A stretch of DNA of 64,000 nt from Leptospiraceae bacterium. Its GTDB lineage: Bacteria > Spirochaetota > Leptospiria > Leptospirales > Leptospiraceae. Shown piece by piece: positions 15,809-24,846 of the stretch (the first letter of the stretch is position 1; every line of letters starts with the position of its first letter). The notes beneath the pieces were generated by a model. It worked only from the letters and a program-made list of their open reading frames with translations. It did not search any database and was not told where the DNA came from. Both the position numbers and the translations under genes were made by a program. The stretch is taken from positions 186,001 through 250,000 of the forward strand of contig JACKPC010000001.1 of the NCBI GenBank assembly GCA_024233835.1, read 5' to 3'.

Positions 15809-17401
15809 ATGTACAACACTCCAATAGGTTATCAAATCATCGTATTACATGCCCATTTACCTTATATTCGGCATAAGGGTTATAATCCCCCGTTTTTAGA
15901 AGAAAACTGGTTAAAAGAAGCGATACTTGAAACCTATTTACCCCTGATAAAATCCTTCCGCATTTTGAAAAAGGAAGGAGTAAACTTCAAAATTACCATG
16001 AGTTTCACTCCTCCCCTTGTGACAATGCTTCGAGATTCTTATCTGCAGGAAAATTTTTTAAAATACCTCGATAAACTCCTCGAACTTTCTCAAAAAGAAA
16101 TTCAAAGAACCGGAAATGAACCCCATTTGCAGTACCTGGCGAAAACGTATCAAAAGAATTTTGAAGAACTAAAAGCCATGTACATGGAACTGGATAGGGA
16201 TATTATTAGTGGATTTCAGGAATTTGTAAATTCCGGTAATTTAGAAGTAGTTGGAAGTTGTGCCAGTCATGCATATCTGCCCATTTTAGATACCGAGCCT
16301 TCCTCTCTAAAAGCCCAAATTCGAGTTGGAAGGAGAGAGTTTCGTAATACCTGGGGAAAAGATCCCAGAGGTTTCTGGCTTCCTGAATGTGGTTACTTTC
16401 AGGGCCTAAACCATTTTCTGGCAGATGAAGGAATTCGCTATTTCTTTGTAGATACCCATGGAATCACTCATGCTACTCCAAGACCCAAATATGGAGCCTA
16501 TGCACCGGTTGAAATCGGCAGAGGAGTTTTTTCGTTTGGTAGAGACCCTTCCAGTTCCTTTCAGGTATGGAGTTCAACAGAGGGCTACCCAAGTGATTAT
16601 CGTTATCGGGAATACTACAGGGATATCGGTCATGAACTTCCGGAAGAATACATTTCTAATTATATTCATCCAACCGGAACCCGGCATAATACCGGGATTA
16701 AATACCATAGGATTACCGGAAGAACCGATTACAAAGAATATTATAATCCTGAACTGGCCATGCAGGCTGCCGGAGAACACGCTGAGGACTTCCTCCGTTC
16801 CAGGATAGCCCAGTCAGAAATGTTTTTGCAAACAGAAGGTCAGGCACCTATTATCGTATCTCCTTATGATGCAGAGCTTTTTGGACACTGGTGGTATGAA
16901 GGTCCAAAATTTTTAGAATTTCTTTTTAAGAAAATTCATTTCGATCAACATAAAATTCAAACCATTCACCCAATGCAAGCACTGGGAATTTTACCCAGGG
17001 TTCAAAGCGTGGATATGAATATGTCAAGCTGGGGAGAAAGTGGCTATTCGGATGTCTGGCTAAATTCCAGTAATGAATGGATATACCGCCATACTATTGA
17101 ATGTTCCCATTTAATGCATGAAAGTGCATCTACTTTCAAAGGTACTGTAAATCCGCTGGAACGTCGTGTTCTAAACCAGATGGCCAGGGAATTGCTCTTA
17201 TTGCAAAGTTCAGACTGGGCTTTTATTATTAAAGCAGGTACTACTGTTAAATATGCAGAGAAAAGAGTAAAAATTCACACCAATTTGTTTTTAGATTTAA
17301 AAGGAATGTTAGATTCCGGAAATATCCAGGAATCTCGCTTAAAAGAAATCGAAGATGAACACTCAATTTTTCCGGATGTGAAATTTGAAGATTTCTTATG
17401 A
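15809..17401 (+). CDS. GH57 1,4-alpha-glucan branching enzyme (DUF1957 type)
   Basis: GH57 branching enzymes make alpha-1,6 branches in glycogen-like glucans. The 530 residues show the GH57 N-terminal signature ('VLHAHLPYIRHKGY'), the catalytic nucleophile region 'GFWLPECGYFQGL' (Glu in LPEC) and 'SPYDAELFGHWWYEGP' containing the acid/base Asp. The DUF1957 C-terminal helical part follows ('SDWAFIIKAGTTVKYAE'). Length is normal for the branching subgroup. Start ATG 15809 has AAAGGA upstream. Its stop overlaps the EVE gene by 4 bp. Confidence 0.9.
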   Translation: MYNTPIGYQIIVLHAHLPYIRHKGYNPPFLEENWLKEAILETYLPLIKSFRILKKEGVNFKITMSFTPPLVTMLRDSYLQENFLKYLDKLLELSQKEIQRTGNEPHLQYLAKTYQKNFEELKAMYMELDRDIISGFQEFVNSGNLEVVGSCASHAYLPILDTEPSSLKAQIRVGRREFRNTWGKDPRGFWLPECGYFQGLNHFLADEGIRYFFVDTHGITHATPRPKYGAYAPVEIGRGVFSFGRDPSSSFQVWSSTEGYPSDYRYREYYRDIGHELPEEYISNYIHPTGTRHNTGIKYHRITGRTDYKEYYNPELAMQAAGEHAEDFLRSRIAQSEMFLQTEGQAPIIVSPYDAELFGHWWYEGPKFLEFLFKKIHFDQHKIQTIHPMQALGILPRVQSVDMNMSSWGESGYSDVWLNSSNEWIYRHTIECSHLMHESASTFKGTVNPLERRVLNQMARELLLLQSSDWAFIIKAGTTVKYAEKRVKIHTNLFLDLKGMLDSGNIQESRLKEIEDEHSIFPDVKFEDFL

Positions 17402-17862
17402 ACTACTGGCTATTCAAATCCGAACCTGAGACTTTCTCTATCGATGATCTAAAGAATTCTCCCGGGAAAATTTCCTCCTGGGAGGGCGTCCGGAATTATC
17501 AGGCCCGTAACTTCTTAAGAGATGAGATTCGTAAAGGAGATCAGGTCCTTTTCTACCATAGCAACGCTAAACCTCCGGGAGTTGTTGGTCTGGCAGAGGT
17601 AGTAAAGGAAGGATATCCGGATCACTTTGCCTTTGACTCAAAGAGTAAATACTTTGATCCTAAATCTAAATTGGAATCACCCACCTGGTTCATGGTAGAT
17701 ATTAAATTTAAAAAACAATTCAAAAAACAGGTTTCTTTGACTGAAATTAAAGCCTCTAAAGACTTAGCCAAAATGAAACTTATTCAAAAAGGAACACGGC
17801 TTTCAATACAACCGCTTACAAAAGAGGAGTTTCAGTATCTACTAAAGATGGCTGGAGAATAA
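17398..17862 (+). CDS. EVE-domain protein
   Basis: EVE domains are PUA-like folds that read modified bases in DNA or RNA. The full domain is visible: MNYWLFKSEPETFSIDDL, then WEGVRNYQARNFLRD and 'GDQVLFYHSNAKPPGVVGLA', with the aromatic cage region intact. At 154 residues it is a stand-alone EVE of the common thymocyte-nuclear-protein-1 type. It is translationally coupled to the GH57 gene, yet a functional link to glycan metabolism is not evident. Confidence 0.92.
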   Translation: MNYWLFKSEPETFSIDDLKNSPGKISSWEGVRNYQARNFLRDEIRKGDQVLFYHSNAKPPGVVGLAEVVKEGYPDHFAFDSKSKYFDPKSKLESPTWFMVDIKFKKQFKKQVSLTEIKASKDLAKMKLIQKGTRLSIQPLTKEEFQYLLKMAGE

Positions 17863-17866
17863 AAAT

Positions 17867-18955
17867 ATGTTAGTAAAAAAAGAAAGGCTTTTAGAACTTA
17901 TTCAAACCCGAGAGGGTTCCGTCCGAGACGCCTGTATAATAGCCCTTGAAAACTTTTTTCAGGATACAGAAGGTGTAGCTGAAATTATACTCAACATTGT
18001 TGAAAAAGAAGGAATGGAAGAAAATTTATTCCTTTTAAGTAAACTGGATTCATTTCTCCCCTCAGATATAGATATTCAAAGAATGTTAAAAATCTTAGAT
18101 TCAATTGAAATCGAAGATGATGAAGATGAAGGTTTACTCCTGGCTGATGAAATTATAGAAAGTATAAGAAACTTTCCTTTAAGTACCCTGGAGAGAAACC
18201 TTGAAGTCCTGACAGCCAATGAAAACTTCGTGGATCTATCCAAACAAATCGAAGAAGAAAAAAAAATAAAATCTTACAATCCGGAATTACTCTGGAAAGA
18301 ACTGGAAAAGCTGGCAGAAGAAAATAAAGATAAGGACTTTGAAGAGGAAGATGCAATTCATGCTCACCTCTGCTTAAAAACTCTTTCATCCTATCCGGAC
18401 TTTGTTCAAAAGAAGTTTCAATCCCTATTTAAAAAAGATGACCTGAATTACTATTTAGAAGGTTTTCTAATCGAACTGGCAGGAAAATGCCGACTGAAGG
18501 AAACTTGTTCTGATATTTTTTCAGTCCTATTAGAAACAGATCCTATGGATCTCATTCATGATGTTTGTATCGAATCCTTAATCCAGATTGGTGGAAAAGA
18601 GCTTATAGATCTCATAGCTGAAAATTTTGACGTAGACCCTGAAATGAAAATTTCTTTAGCCAGTATACCTGGTTATATACCCTATAAGTATTCAGAGGAT
18701 GCACTTCTTAGCCTATTAGAAAAGGAAGAGGATGTAGAAATTAAAACTTTTATAGCAGGAAGCCTACTCGGAATTTTTTCTAAACAATCAGTAGAACCTA
18801 TATGTAAAATGATACGTGAGAGAAATTATGATCCTTCTATCTGTCAACTATTTGAGGATTTACAACCTATATTGGAATATCATAATATGTCTTTAAGCGA
18901 TTATGAGAACCTCAAACAAATAGCAGAAGGTTTTGAAAATGGGGAATTAGCCTGA
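17867..18955 (+). CDS. HEAT-repeat-like protein
   Basis: The 362 residues are acidic and almost wholly alpha-helical. Segments such as 'SVRDACIIALENFFQDTEGV', 'PMDLIHDVCIESLIQIGG' and 'EDVEIKTFIAGSLLGIFSKQ' fit HEAT/armadillo-type repeats. There is no signal peptide. It begins 5 bp after the EVE gene and ends the DUF4912-GH57-EVE-HEAT operon. The function is unknown; scaffolding is likely from the fold. Confidence 0.68.
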   Translation: MLVKKERLLELIQTREGSVRDACIIALENFFQDTEGVAEIILNIVEKEGMEENLFLLSKLDSFLPSDIDIQRMLKILDSIEIEDDEDEGLLLADEIIESIRNFPLSTLERNLEVLTANENFVDLSKQIEEEKKIKSYNPELLWKELEKLAEENKDKDFEEEDAIHAHLCLKTLSSYPDFVQKKFQSLFKKDDLNYYLEGFLIELAGKCRLKETCSDIFSVLLETDPMDLIHDVCIESLIQIGGKELIDLIAENFDVDPEMKISLASIPGYIPYKYSEDALLSLLEKEEDVEIKTFIAGSLLGIFSKQSVEPICKMIRERNYDPSICQLFEDLQPILEYHNMSLSDYENLKQIAEGFENGELA

Positions 18956-18968
18956 TAAAAATCTGATA

Positions 18969-19003
18969 AACAGGCATTGGGAATAGCTCAATCAATGCCT
19001 GTT
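18969..19003. terminator. Hairpin between convergent genes
   Basis: A perfect 11-bp stem, AACAGGCATTG (18969-18979) with CAATGCCTGTT (18993-19003), lies between two convergent genes and overlaps the last codons of the minus-strand gene. On the minus strand it is followed by TTTATCAGATTTTTATC, a T-rich tract, so it may terminate the five-gene minus-strand operon. Confidence 0.6.
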
Positions 19004-20367
19004 GTCCATTCGACATAAAGAGCTTCGTATTTCTTTTGTTCCTGGATGTAATGCTTTTTCATTTCCTCAAAAAGAGATTCTCTACTCTTTTTAAAAATAA
19101 GGTGAAAAGCTTTTTCGCTAAGTTTATCTTCTAATTTTTCACGTTCAATTCCTTCTAAATCCAAAAGCTTTTCCTTTCCTGGACCAATACTACAAATTTT
19201 TTCATGATATTTCCGCAAAAATTCTCTCCCGTATTTTTGTTCTATATAATACCAGAACCAGAACATTGGAGCATATCCATACCTGACCCTGGCATCATCT
19301 CGATTCATAGAACTGAAATCTTTTGGAAATTTAGTATTTTTTAAATTTCTATAATTCTTTTTAAACAATGAAGGTCTATAAGCCGGGTTTACAGTAGAAA
19401 CAGTCCATTCTGCTATACCTTCATTAAAAACAATTCCCGGATAAATTTGCGTTGTTCCATCGATACCGGGTTTAGAATAACAACCATGTGCGATAATACT
19501 GTGAGCCATCTCATGTAGCATAAGATCGAATCGTTCAGTTTTCTTACTCTGCTCGATATCACTTATCCGGTTTAAGGTTTTATCATAAGTTGTTTTGCAG
19601 CAGAGTGCAACAAATGCTGCATTGCCTCTACCTCCTTCTTTCGGAGATTTTTTTTCCTGTAAAAATCCGGAGTATTCATCGAGAGATTCGAAAAATAAAA
19701 CAGGTACGGAATAGATGCTTTCCGAATGTAAATCCTTTTTTAACACATTGCGGAGTCGTTTAAAACTATCAGAATTAAAAAATAAATCAACATACTTTTG
19801 ATAGGACTCTTTATAATGAGTCTGATATAAACCGTAACTTTTTGTTTCAGGAAGCCAAATTTTATTTTTCACTAAAAGCAAAGTTTTATTTTTGTATTCA
19901 TATAAATACATCCATTCTTTCCAGTATTCATTCCACCAGCGGGTCAAAACAGATTTATCAGGAAAATGAATCTCACTTCTTCTATTCCATTGATAGGAAT
20001 AATTTTTTCTCCAAGCCAGAATTTTATGAGTCTGATTGGATATAGACATCATAGCTCCCCCCGACCATACCTTATAAGAATCTTTCCTCTCCCATTGCCA
20101 ATTGTTCTCTTTCCAAAAGGAAACTTTTCCATCATCCGGGCCGGTATAATTCCCTTTAGATTTATTAGAAAAATCTAAATCACAACATTCAAGAGGGTTA
20201 GGCCAATTTAAAGAATCTAATGCTTCAGTAGTATCCGGTGCACTGAGTGGAAGTTGTATCTTATCTATAGATTTTTGAGTATTTTTTAAGTCAACCGCAC
20301 CATTTGCGAAAAGAAAAAAAATGCAAGCAGATAATAAATAAACAATAGAGTAAAAATTAAACCACAT
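18988..20367 (-). CDS. Exported putative gluzincin metalloprotease
   Basis: The 459-residue product has an N-terminal hydrophobic export signal. A zinc-protease motif HEMAH occurs at about residue 285, followed about 27 residues later by NEGIAEW, which supplies the Glu ligand typical of gluzincins (peptidase MA-like clan). The N-terminal half is beta-rich with many Trp and Tyr ('FWKENNWQWERKDSYKVW'), suggesting ligand binding. The protein is not a known named protease. It is the last gene of the DUF302-STAS-ACT-murB operon, 8 bp after murB, which hints at an envelope role. Confidence 0.65.
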   Translation of the reverse strand: MWFNFYSIVYLLSACIFFLFANGAVDLKNTQKSIDKIQLPLSAPDTTEALDSLNWPNPLECCDLDFSNKSKGNYTGPDDGKVSFWKENNWQWERKDSYKVWSGGAMMSISNQTHKILAWRKNYSYQWNRRSEIHFPDKSVLTRWWNEYWKEWMYLYEYKNKTLLLVKNKIWLPETKSYGLYQTHYKESYQKYVDLFFNSDSFKRLRNVLKKDLHSESIYSVPVLFFESLDEYSGFLQEKKSPKEGGRGNAAFVALCCKTTYDKTLNRISDIEQSKKTERFDLMLHEMAHSIIAHGCYSKPGIDGTTQIYPGIVFNEGIAEWTVSTVNPAYRPSLFKKNYRNLKNTKFPKDFSSMNRDDARVRYGYAPMFWFWYYIEQKYGREFLRKYHEKICSIGPGKEKLLDLEGIEREKLEDKLSEKAFHLIFKKSRESLFEEMKKHYIQEQKKYEALYVEWTTGID

Positions 20368-20375
20368 ATAGTCTC

Positions 20376-21320
20376 CTAAGGAATAGTCCCAAAATATTCA
20401 ACTTCCTGTTCTAATAATACATTAGAAAATTCATAAACTTTTTCTTTTATTAGACAAATTAAATAATCCACGTCTTTTGCTTTTGCTTTACCGGTATTTA
20501 CAATAAAATTACAGTGTTCGGGAGATACAAGTGCATCTCCCCGGTTCAGACCTCTTAAACCAGCCTGTTCTATAAGTTTCCAGCTTTTAAGCGGTTTACC
20601 TTCTGTATCCAGTTCTTTAGGATTTTTGAATATAGAACCGGCACTTTTTTTATTCTGAGGTTGAGAGGAGTTTCTTCTTTCTCGTTTATCTTTTAAAGAT
20701 TCTTCAATTTCCTCTTCTTTCCCGCGTTGCAAATTTATTCTGATACCCAGAATAATCGAATCTTTTTTCTCTAAAAACTGAGTAGTTCTATAACCAAATT
20801 GTATATATTCTTTTTTTTCTTCTATTATTGAATTACTTTTTAAGTAGGTAACAGATTCAATGAGTTCAAAAATCTCTCCACCGTAACAACCCGCATTTTG
20901 AACCACCGCTCCTCCCACCCAGCCGGGAATTGTGCTTAAAAATTCTGCTCCTGTGTAAGAACTCAAAGAAATTTTTCGAAAGGTAGGGGTTGTGCTGGCT
21001 GCTCCTCCTATATAGAATTTTCCTTCTTCAAGCTCAATAAAGTCTTTAAATTTTCCTCGAAGTCTGAGTGTTACAAAATCATCCGGATGATCGGAAATTA
21101 AAAGATTGGTTCCACCTCCCAATAAACGATAAGGAATTTCTAATTTTTCCAAATGTGAAAGAGCTAAAAGAAGTTCTGCTTCGTTTTCGGGTTCTATTAC
21201 AAGAGGTGCTATACCTCCGATTCGAAAAGAACACAAAGACGATAAATCCTGATTTTCTATATAAGAAATATTCTTTTTTAAAAGAATTTTCAATTCTTTG
21301 AGTTGGGTATCTGTTATCAC
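20376..21320 (-). CDS. murB: UDP-N-acetylenolpyruvoylglucosamine reductase MurB
   Basis: MurB reduces UDP-GlcNAc-enolpyruvate to UDP-MurNAc with NADPH and FAD, the second step of peptidoglycan synthesis. FAD-binding motifs YRLLGGGTNLLISD and EFLSTIPGWVGGAVVQNAGC are clear; the catalytic Ser is in NKKSAGSIFKNP and the C-terminal Glu-containing 'VSPEHCNFIVN' is present. At 314 residues it is the type II (short) form. It starts inside the stop of the ACT gene (4-bp overlap). Confidence 0.95.
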   Translation of the reverse strand: MITDTQLKELKILLKKNISYIENQDLSSLCSFRIGGIAPLVIEPENEAELLLALSHLEKLEIPYRLLGGGTNLLISDHPDDFVTLRLRGKFKDFIELEEGKFYIGGAASTTPTFRKISLSSYTGAEFLSTIPGWVGGAVVQNAGCYGGEIFELIESVTYLKSNSIIEEKKEYIQFGYRTTQFLEKKDSIILGIRINLQRGKEEEIEESLKDKRERRNSSQPQNKKSAGSIFKNPKELDTEGKPLKSWKLIEQAGLRGLNRGDALVSPEHCNFIVNTGKAKAKDVDYLICLIKEKVYEFSNVLLEQEVEYFGTIP

Positions 21321-21916
21321 AAGTTATCTAATATATTTTTTCTTAAAATTTTAGCCAATGGTTCTTTACCAAATTGCTTTCCATTCTCATCCTGCAAATA
21401 AAAAGTATCTTCCGCTCTTCCTGTAAAAGCGTTTGTTTCAATGATGGCTTTTAAAACATTAATGCGGTATTCAGCAAAAATTTTGGATACGTGATAAACA
21501 AGACCTCGCCCGGAATCTGCCTCCATATAAAAAACTGTCCAATTATTCTCATCATCATCTTCAAATAAAAGTTCTGCTTTTTCCCTAAAAAAATTTTTCG
21601 TTACAGGTGGGGTGAAACGCGGCAAATTAGCAGTCAGTTCTTTTATATCCGTATCTCTGGAAAAAATAGTTTCTAAAAGCATACCAATTTCTATAGCTTT
21701 TTTCATGGCATCCGTTTCTTTGGAACGTAACTGAAAGACATCATAAGAATAAGAAATACCTTCTTCTATAATGGTATCTATATCAGCCGATATAATATCC
21801 CAACCCAGATAATAAATTACAGCAGCCATTCGATAAAAAGTTCCGCTTTCAATACGATCTGTCTTTATACTGACAAGAAAATTTTCCCCTTCTTTTTTAT
21901 ATTCAAATGTAATCAT
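21317..21916 (-). CDS. ACT-domain protein (GlnD C-terminal-like)
   Basis: The 199 residues carry two ACT-type regulatory modules: one at about residues 1-80 (RIESGTFYRMAAVIYYLGW then ADIDTIIEEGISYSYDVFQL) and one at about 125-199 (DSGRGLVYHVSKIFAEYRIN, then KAIIETNAFTGRAEDTFYLQ). This tandem resembles the C-terminal glutamine-sensing ACT pair of the PII uridylyltransferase GlnD, without the catalytic part. The likely role is ligand sensing. It lies between a STAS protein gene (3 bp) and murB (overlap). Confidence 0.72.
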   Translation of the reverse strand: MITFEYKKEGENFLVSIKTDRIESGTFYRMAAVIYYLGWDIISADIDTIIEEGISYSYDVFQLRSKETDAMKKAIEIGMLLETIFSRDTDIKELTANLPRFTPPVTKNFFREKAELLFEDDDENNWTVFYMEADSGRGLVYHVSKIFAEYRINVLKAIIETNAFTGRAEDTFYLQDENGKQFGKEPLAKILRKNILDNL

Positions 21917-21919
21917 AAA

Positions 21920-22264
21920 TTATCTTTCAAAAATCAAATTTATCAGCTCTTCAACTGAGTCACAAAAATTCAGGGAATCATAGTTCAAAGTCCAGCGGAA
22001 GATTCCTTTTAAACGGTGGCTGGCATTTATGAAAAATAACCTTTGCCCTGATTCCTGTAATCGTTTCTGCGCTTTTAAAAAAAAAGCTATGCCTGAAGAA
22101 TCTATCCTTGTAACATTTTTTAAATCGAATATTAGAGTATTCCTGTCTTTAAAATGTTCTACTTCTTCATAAAACTTCTGGTTTAGAAACTGAACAGAAT
22201 AAAGGTCGATTTCCCCATTAATACGGATAATAGAAACATCCTTTAATTCGAGGAAATCTTCCAT
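21920..22264 (-). CDS. STAS-domain anti-sigma-factor antagonist-like protein
   Basis: The single STAS domain of 114 residues resembles SpoIIAA/RsbV proteins that bind anti-sigma kinases and are switched by serine phosphorylation. The phosphosite region is visible as NVTRIDSSGIAFFLKAQKRL with the conserved DSSG serine. No partner kinase or sigma factor gene lies in the window. Leptospiral genomes have several such genes. It is in a tight operon with DUF302 (10 bp before) and ACT genes. Confidence 0.85.
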   Translation of the reverse strand: MEDFLELKDVSIIRINGEIDLYSVQFLNQKFYEEVEHFKDRNTLIFDLKNVTRIDSSGIAFFLKAQKRLQESGQRLFFINASHRLKGIFRWTLNYDSLNFCDSVEELINLIFER

Positions 22265-22274
22265 TCGTATTCAC

Positions 22275-22661
22275 CTAAAGACTATCGATTACTTTTCTAA
22301 GTTTAGCTTGAACTTCCCCTGCGATTGAACCCAGGGCTTCGTTTTGAACCGCCTGCATAGAAGCAATGGGATCAATCGCCGATATCTGAACCTCTCCCTC
22401 CTTCTTTACCTGAACAATCACATTACAGGGAAGCATGGTTCCAATATTTTCTTCCGATTGTAAAGCTTTATAAGCAAAGTTTGGATTGCAGGCTCCTAAA
22501 ATTCTATAGGGTCTAAAATCAACATCCAGCTTCTTTTTAAGAGTTGTCTGTACATCAATTTCTGTTAAAACTCCAAATCCTTCCAGTTTTAAAGCTTCTG
22601 TTACTTGCTTGATGGCAGTGTCTAAGTCTGCCTGTATTGTTTTCTGAAAATAATAGGACAT
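22275..22661 (-). CDS. DUF302-family protein
   Basis: The 128 residues match DUF302: 'DTAIKQVTEALKLEGFGVLT' for the first helix, 'RPYRILGACNPNFAYKALQS' with the conserved CNP motif, and 'GTMLPCNVIVQVKKEGEVQI' with the conserved LPCNV motif. Both Cys residues are typical. The family binds small ligands or metal, but the activity is uncertain. It is the first gene of the five-gene operon ending in the metalloprotease. Confidence 0.88.
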   Translation of the reverse strand: MSYYFQKTIQADLDTAIKQVTEALKLEGFGVLTEIDVQTTLKKKLDVDFRPYRILGACNPNFAYKALQSEENIGTMLPCNVIVQVKKEGEVQISAIDPIASMQAVQNEALGSIAGEVQAKLRKVIDSL

Positions 22662-22885
22662 ATTTTACCTCGTAAAGCACAGGCTAACAGCCTAAAAGAA
22701 GACTGCAATAGTTTTTCCAATCGACTTCTGGTTTCTGGTTTCCTTGCTCTTGAAATGCCGATGCTCTGCTATAAGAAAAAAAATCGATTTTCCCAAAAAA
22801 AATTTCATTTTTTTTGTTCCAAACTGCGATTTTCAAACCCTTTATTATAGAAGCACTCAAGCTTCATTGAAAGGAGAAATAAATT

Positions 22886-23239
22886 ATGAAAAATTTCGCA
22901 ACAGCCATGCTGGATGGTCACCTTACCTCCGACCCGGAGCTTAGAAAAACAGTAAACGGAAAGGCGGTTTCTTTCTTTTCTATCGCCGTGAACCATGGGT
23001 TTAAAAATGCAGACGGAAAAGAGGAAGTTTCCTACTTTGATATCGAAGCCTGGGGAAAAATGGGAGAGAATTGTAAACAATACCTCTCAAAAGGCAGGAA
23101 AGTCACCATACAGGGGGAATTAAAACAGGACAGGTGGATTACACCGGATGGTACGAATCGGCAGAAAGTAAAAATCGTAGCCAGTTCGGTGCGTTTTGAT
23201 TCCATGCCTCACAATGGAGAGAAGAACAAAGCAGCTTGA
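22886..23239 (+). CDS. ssb: Single-stranded DNA-binding protein, short form without acidic tip
   Basis: The OB-fold of SSB is complete: 'MLDGHLTSDPELRKTVNGKA', FSIAVN, the strand 'SYFDIEAWGKMGENCKQYL', and GRKVTIQGELKQDRW. At 117 residues it stops right after the OB-fold and ends NGEKNKAA, so the usual disordered tail and the acidic DDDIPF-type tip that recruits repair proteins are missing. It is therefore probably a secondary SSB. A good ribosome-binding site AAAGGAGAAA lies 7 bp before the ATG. Confidence 0.9.
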   Translation: MKNFATAMLDGHLTSDPELRKTVNGKAVSFFSIAVNHGFKNADGKEEVSYFDIEAWGKMGENCKQYLSKGRKVTIQGELKQDRWITPDGTNRQKVKIVASSVRFDSMPHNGEKNKAA

Positions 23240-23242
23240 AAG

Positions 23243-24268
23243 CTATACCCTGCTTTGCCTGTAGACAAAAATAAAAGATAAGCTGAGTAAAAGTCCGAAA
23301 ACAGCAAAAACTCCCAAAAGGGACTTTGTGGAGCTTGTAAATATATTTCCATTTACAAGCTTCCTTCTTGTTTCCTTTCCATGAGATTCTCTGGGCTTCA
23401 AAACCGCATCACCACTAATGGTAATTTCTACTGTTTCCTTACCGGAATAGTTAAGTTTATAGGCTCCCATATCACCGGGAATATCTTTTTCTAATTTTTC
23501 CGCTTTTGCTTTGCCAAAGTTAAGACTGAGGTCTTTTGGTTGAAAAAAAATAGGGCGATACGAGTTATTCGTATCAAATAATAGCTTATCGGTGAATTTT
23601 GCATCAGAGGGATTCTTTACTGGAATTAAAAAGAAAATGTGAATTTCTGATTTCCCCGGTAAAATAGCTCTACCCAGAGTTCTACCTTCTTTCCCTTTTT
23701 CCTGTAAATTGAGTGGAATTCCCATCTTCGAACCCTGCTGTTTTAGCTGAGCACTGATTTCGGAGGCATTTTCCGGGATATAGATTTCTACTGGCTTTGA
23801 ATCCGGAAAAAAGGTTTTAGGAGGTAGAGAAGTATTATCTATAACAAAAAGCTTATATACTTCTAAACTTTCTTCTCTTCTTGTTATCTGGATCAGGCTG
23901 TTTATTTTCATTTCCGAGAAGCTGGCTCCCCTATCAAAAACTGTAATTTCCTGAAGGGCTTTTCTCATCTCCGGAACCGGTGGAACAATTTTATTATAAT
24001 TATTTCCTTCGTAGCTGAGTTGAATGAGAACAGGAGCCTTTTCCGGAACTTCAATATTCTTTAATGTAAATTTACCCGAAACATTTTCCCGGGTAAAAAT
24101 AGGAGTCATCCCCGAACTCAAATCGAGAATTCTAAGAGTTTCTGCCCTACCGGCTATATTTTTCGTTCCATTTTTAATAGAAATTTGTAGATCTACTTTT
24201 TCCGCATAAAGGAAAATAGAATTAATAAAAAGAAAAAAACTCAGAATACGAATAATCATCTTTTCCAA
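23243..24268 (-). CDS. Exported hypothetical protein with C-terminal membrane anchor
   Basis: The 341-residue product has a signal peptide (ILSFFLFINSIFLYA) and a C-terminal hydrophobic helix (LLGVFAVFGLLLSLSFIFVY) followed by basic residues, giving a periplasmic protein anchored at its C-terminus. The body is beta-rich ('GKFTLKNIEVPEKAPVLIQL', 'PDSKPVEIYIPENASEISAQ'), like repeated fibronectin or carboxypeptidase-regulatory-like domains. I do not recognise a family. It is convergent with ssb, 3 bp apart. Confidence 0.6.
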   Translation of the reverse strand: MEKMIIRILSFFLFINSIFLYAEKVDLQISIKNGTKNIAGRAETLRILDLSSGMTPIFTRENVSGKFTLKNIEVPEKAPVLIQLSYEGNNYNKIVPPVPEMRKALQEITVFDRGASFSEMKINSLIQITRREESLEVYKLFVIDNTSLPPKTFFPDSKPVEIYIPENASEISAQLKQQGSKMGIPLNLQEKGKEGRTLGRAILPGKSEIHIFFLIPVKNPSDAKFTDKLLFDTNNSYRPIFFQPKDLSLNFGKAKAEKLEKDIPGDMGAYKLNYSGKETVEITISGDAVLKPRESHGKETRRKLVNGNIFTSSTKSLLGVFAVFGLLLSLSFIFVYRQSRV

Positions 24269-24382
24269 AAAACGGGAAGCTTCATTCCTTACAATTAAAA
24301 ATGATAAATCTTATTGATTAGCTTTGTTTTAATCTCTTGTCGAAAAATGTTTTTTTTGAAAATATGGATTCAGGAATAATTT

Positions 24383-24841
24383 ATGAGACCTTTTAAGATT
24401 ATTGGAATACAACAGGTGGCAATTGGTGGCCTTGAAAAAGATAAGCTCAGTAAATTCTGGGTAGATATTATGGGCTTAAAAAAAGTAGGACATTTCCGCA
24501 GTGAATCGGAAAACGTGGATGAAGACATCGTTCAAATAGGCGAATCACCTTACGCTGTTGAGGTGGATCTGATGATGCCAATCGATCCGAATAAGAGTCC
24601 GAAGGTTCATGAACCCAAGCTAAATCATATTGGACTCTGGGTAGATGACTTACAAAAAGCCTATGAATGGCTAAACGAGCAAAAAGTAAGGTTTACACCA
24701 GGCGGAATCCGAAAAGGGGCTGCCGGACACGATGTATGCTTTATCCATCCGAAAGGAAGTGTTGACCTTCCCTTCAGCGGAGAAGGTGTTTTAATCGAGC
24801 TGATTCAGGCTCCGCCCGAAGTAATTAAAGCACTCGGCTAA
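24383..24841 (+). CDS. VOC-superfamily (glyoxalase-like) protein
   Basis: The 152 residues show one vicinal-oxygen-chelate domain: 'QQVAIGGLEKDKLSKFWVDI' at the start, 'HIGLWVDDLQKAYEWLNEQK' in the middle and a closing 'DVCFIHPKGS...GVLIELIQAP' pattern with the C-terminal metal-ligand Glu. It resembles methylmalonyl-CoA epimerase or lactoylglutathione lyase relatives, with the conserved His of HIGLWVDD. The substrate is not clear. The ATG has AGGAAT just upstream. Confidence 0.82.
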   Translation: MRPFKIIGIQQVAIGGLEKDKLSKFWVDIMGLKKVGHFRSESENVDEDIVQIGESPYAVEVDLMMPIDPNKSPKVHEPKLNHIGLWVDDLQKAYEWLNEQKVRFTPGGIRKGAAGHDVCFIHPKGSVDLPFSGEGVLIELIQAPPEVIKALG

Positions 24842-24846
24842 ACAAA

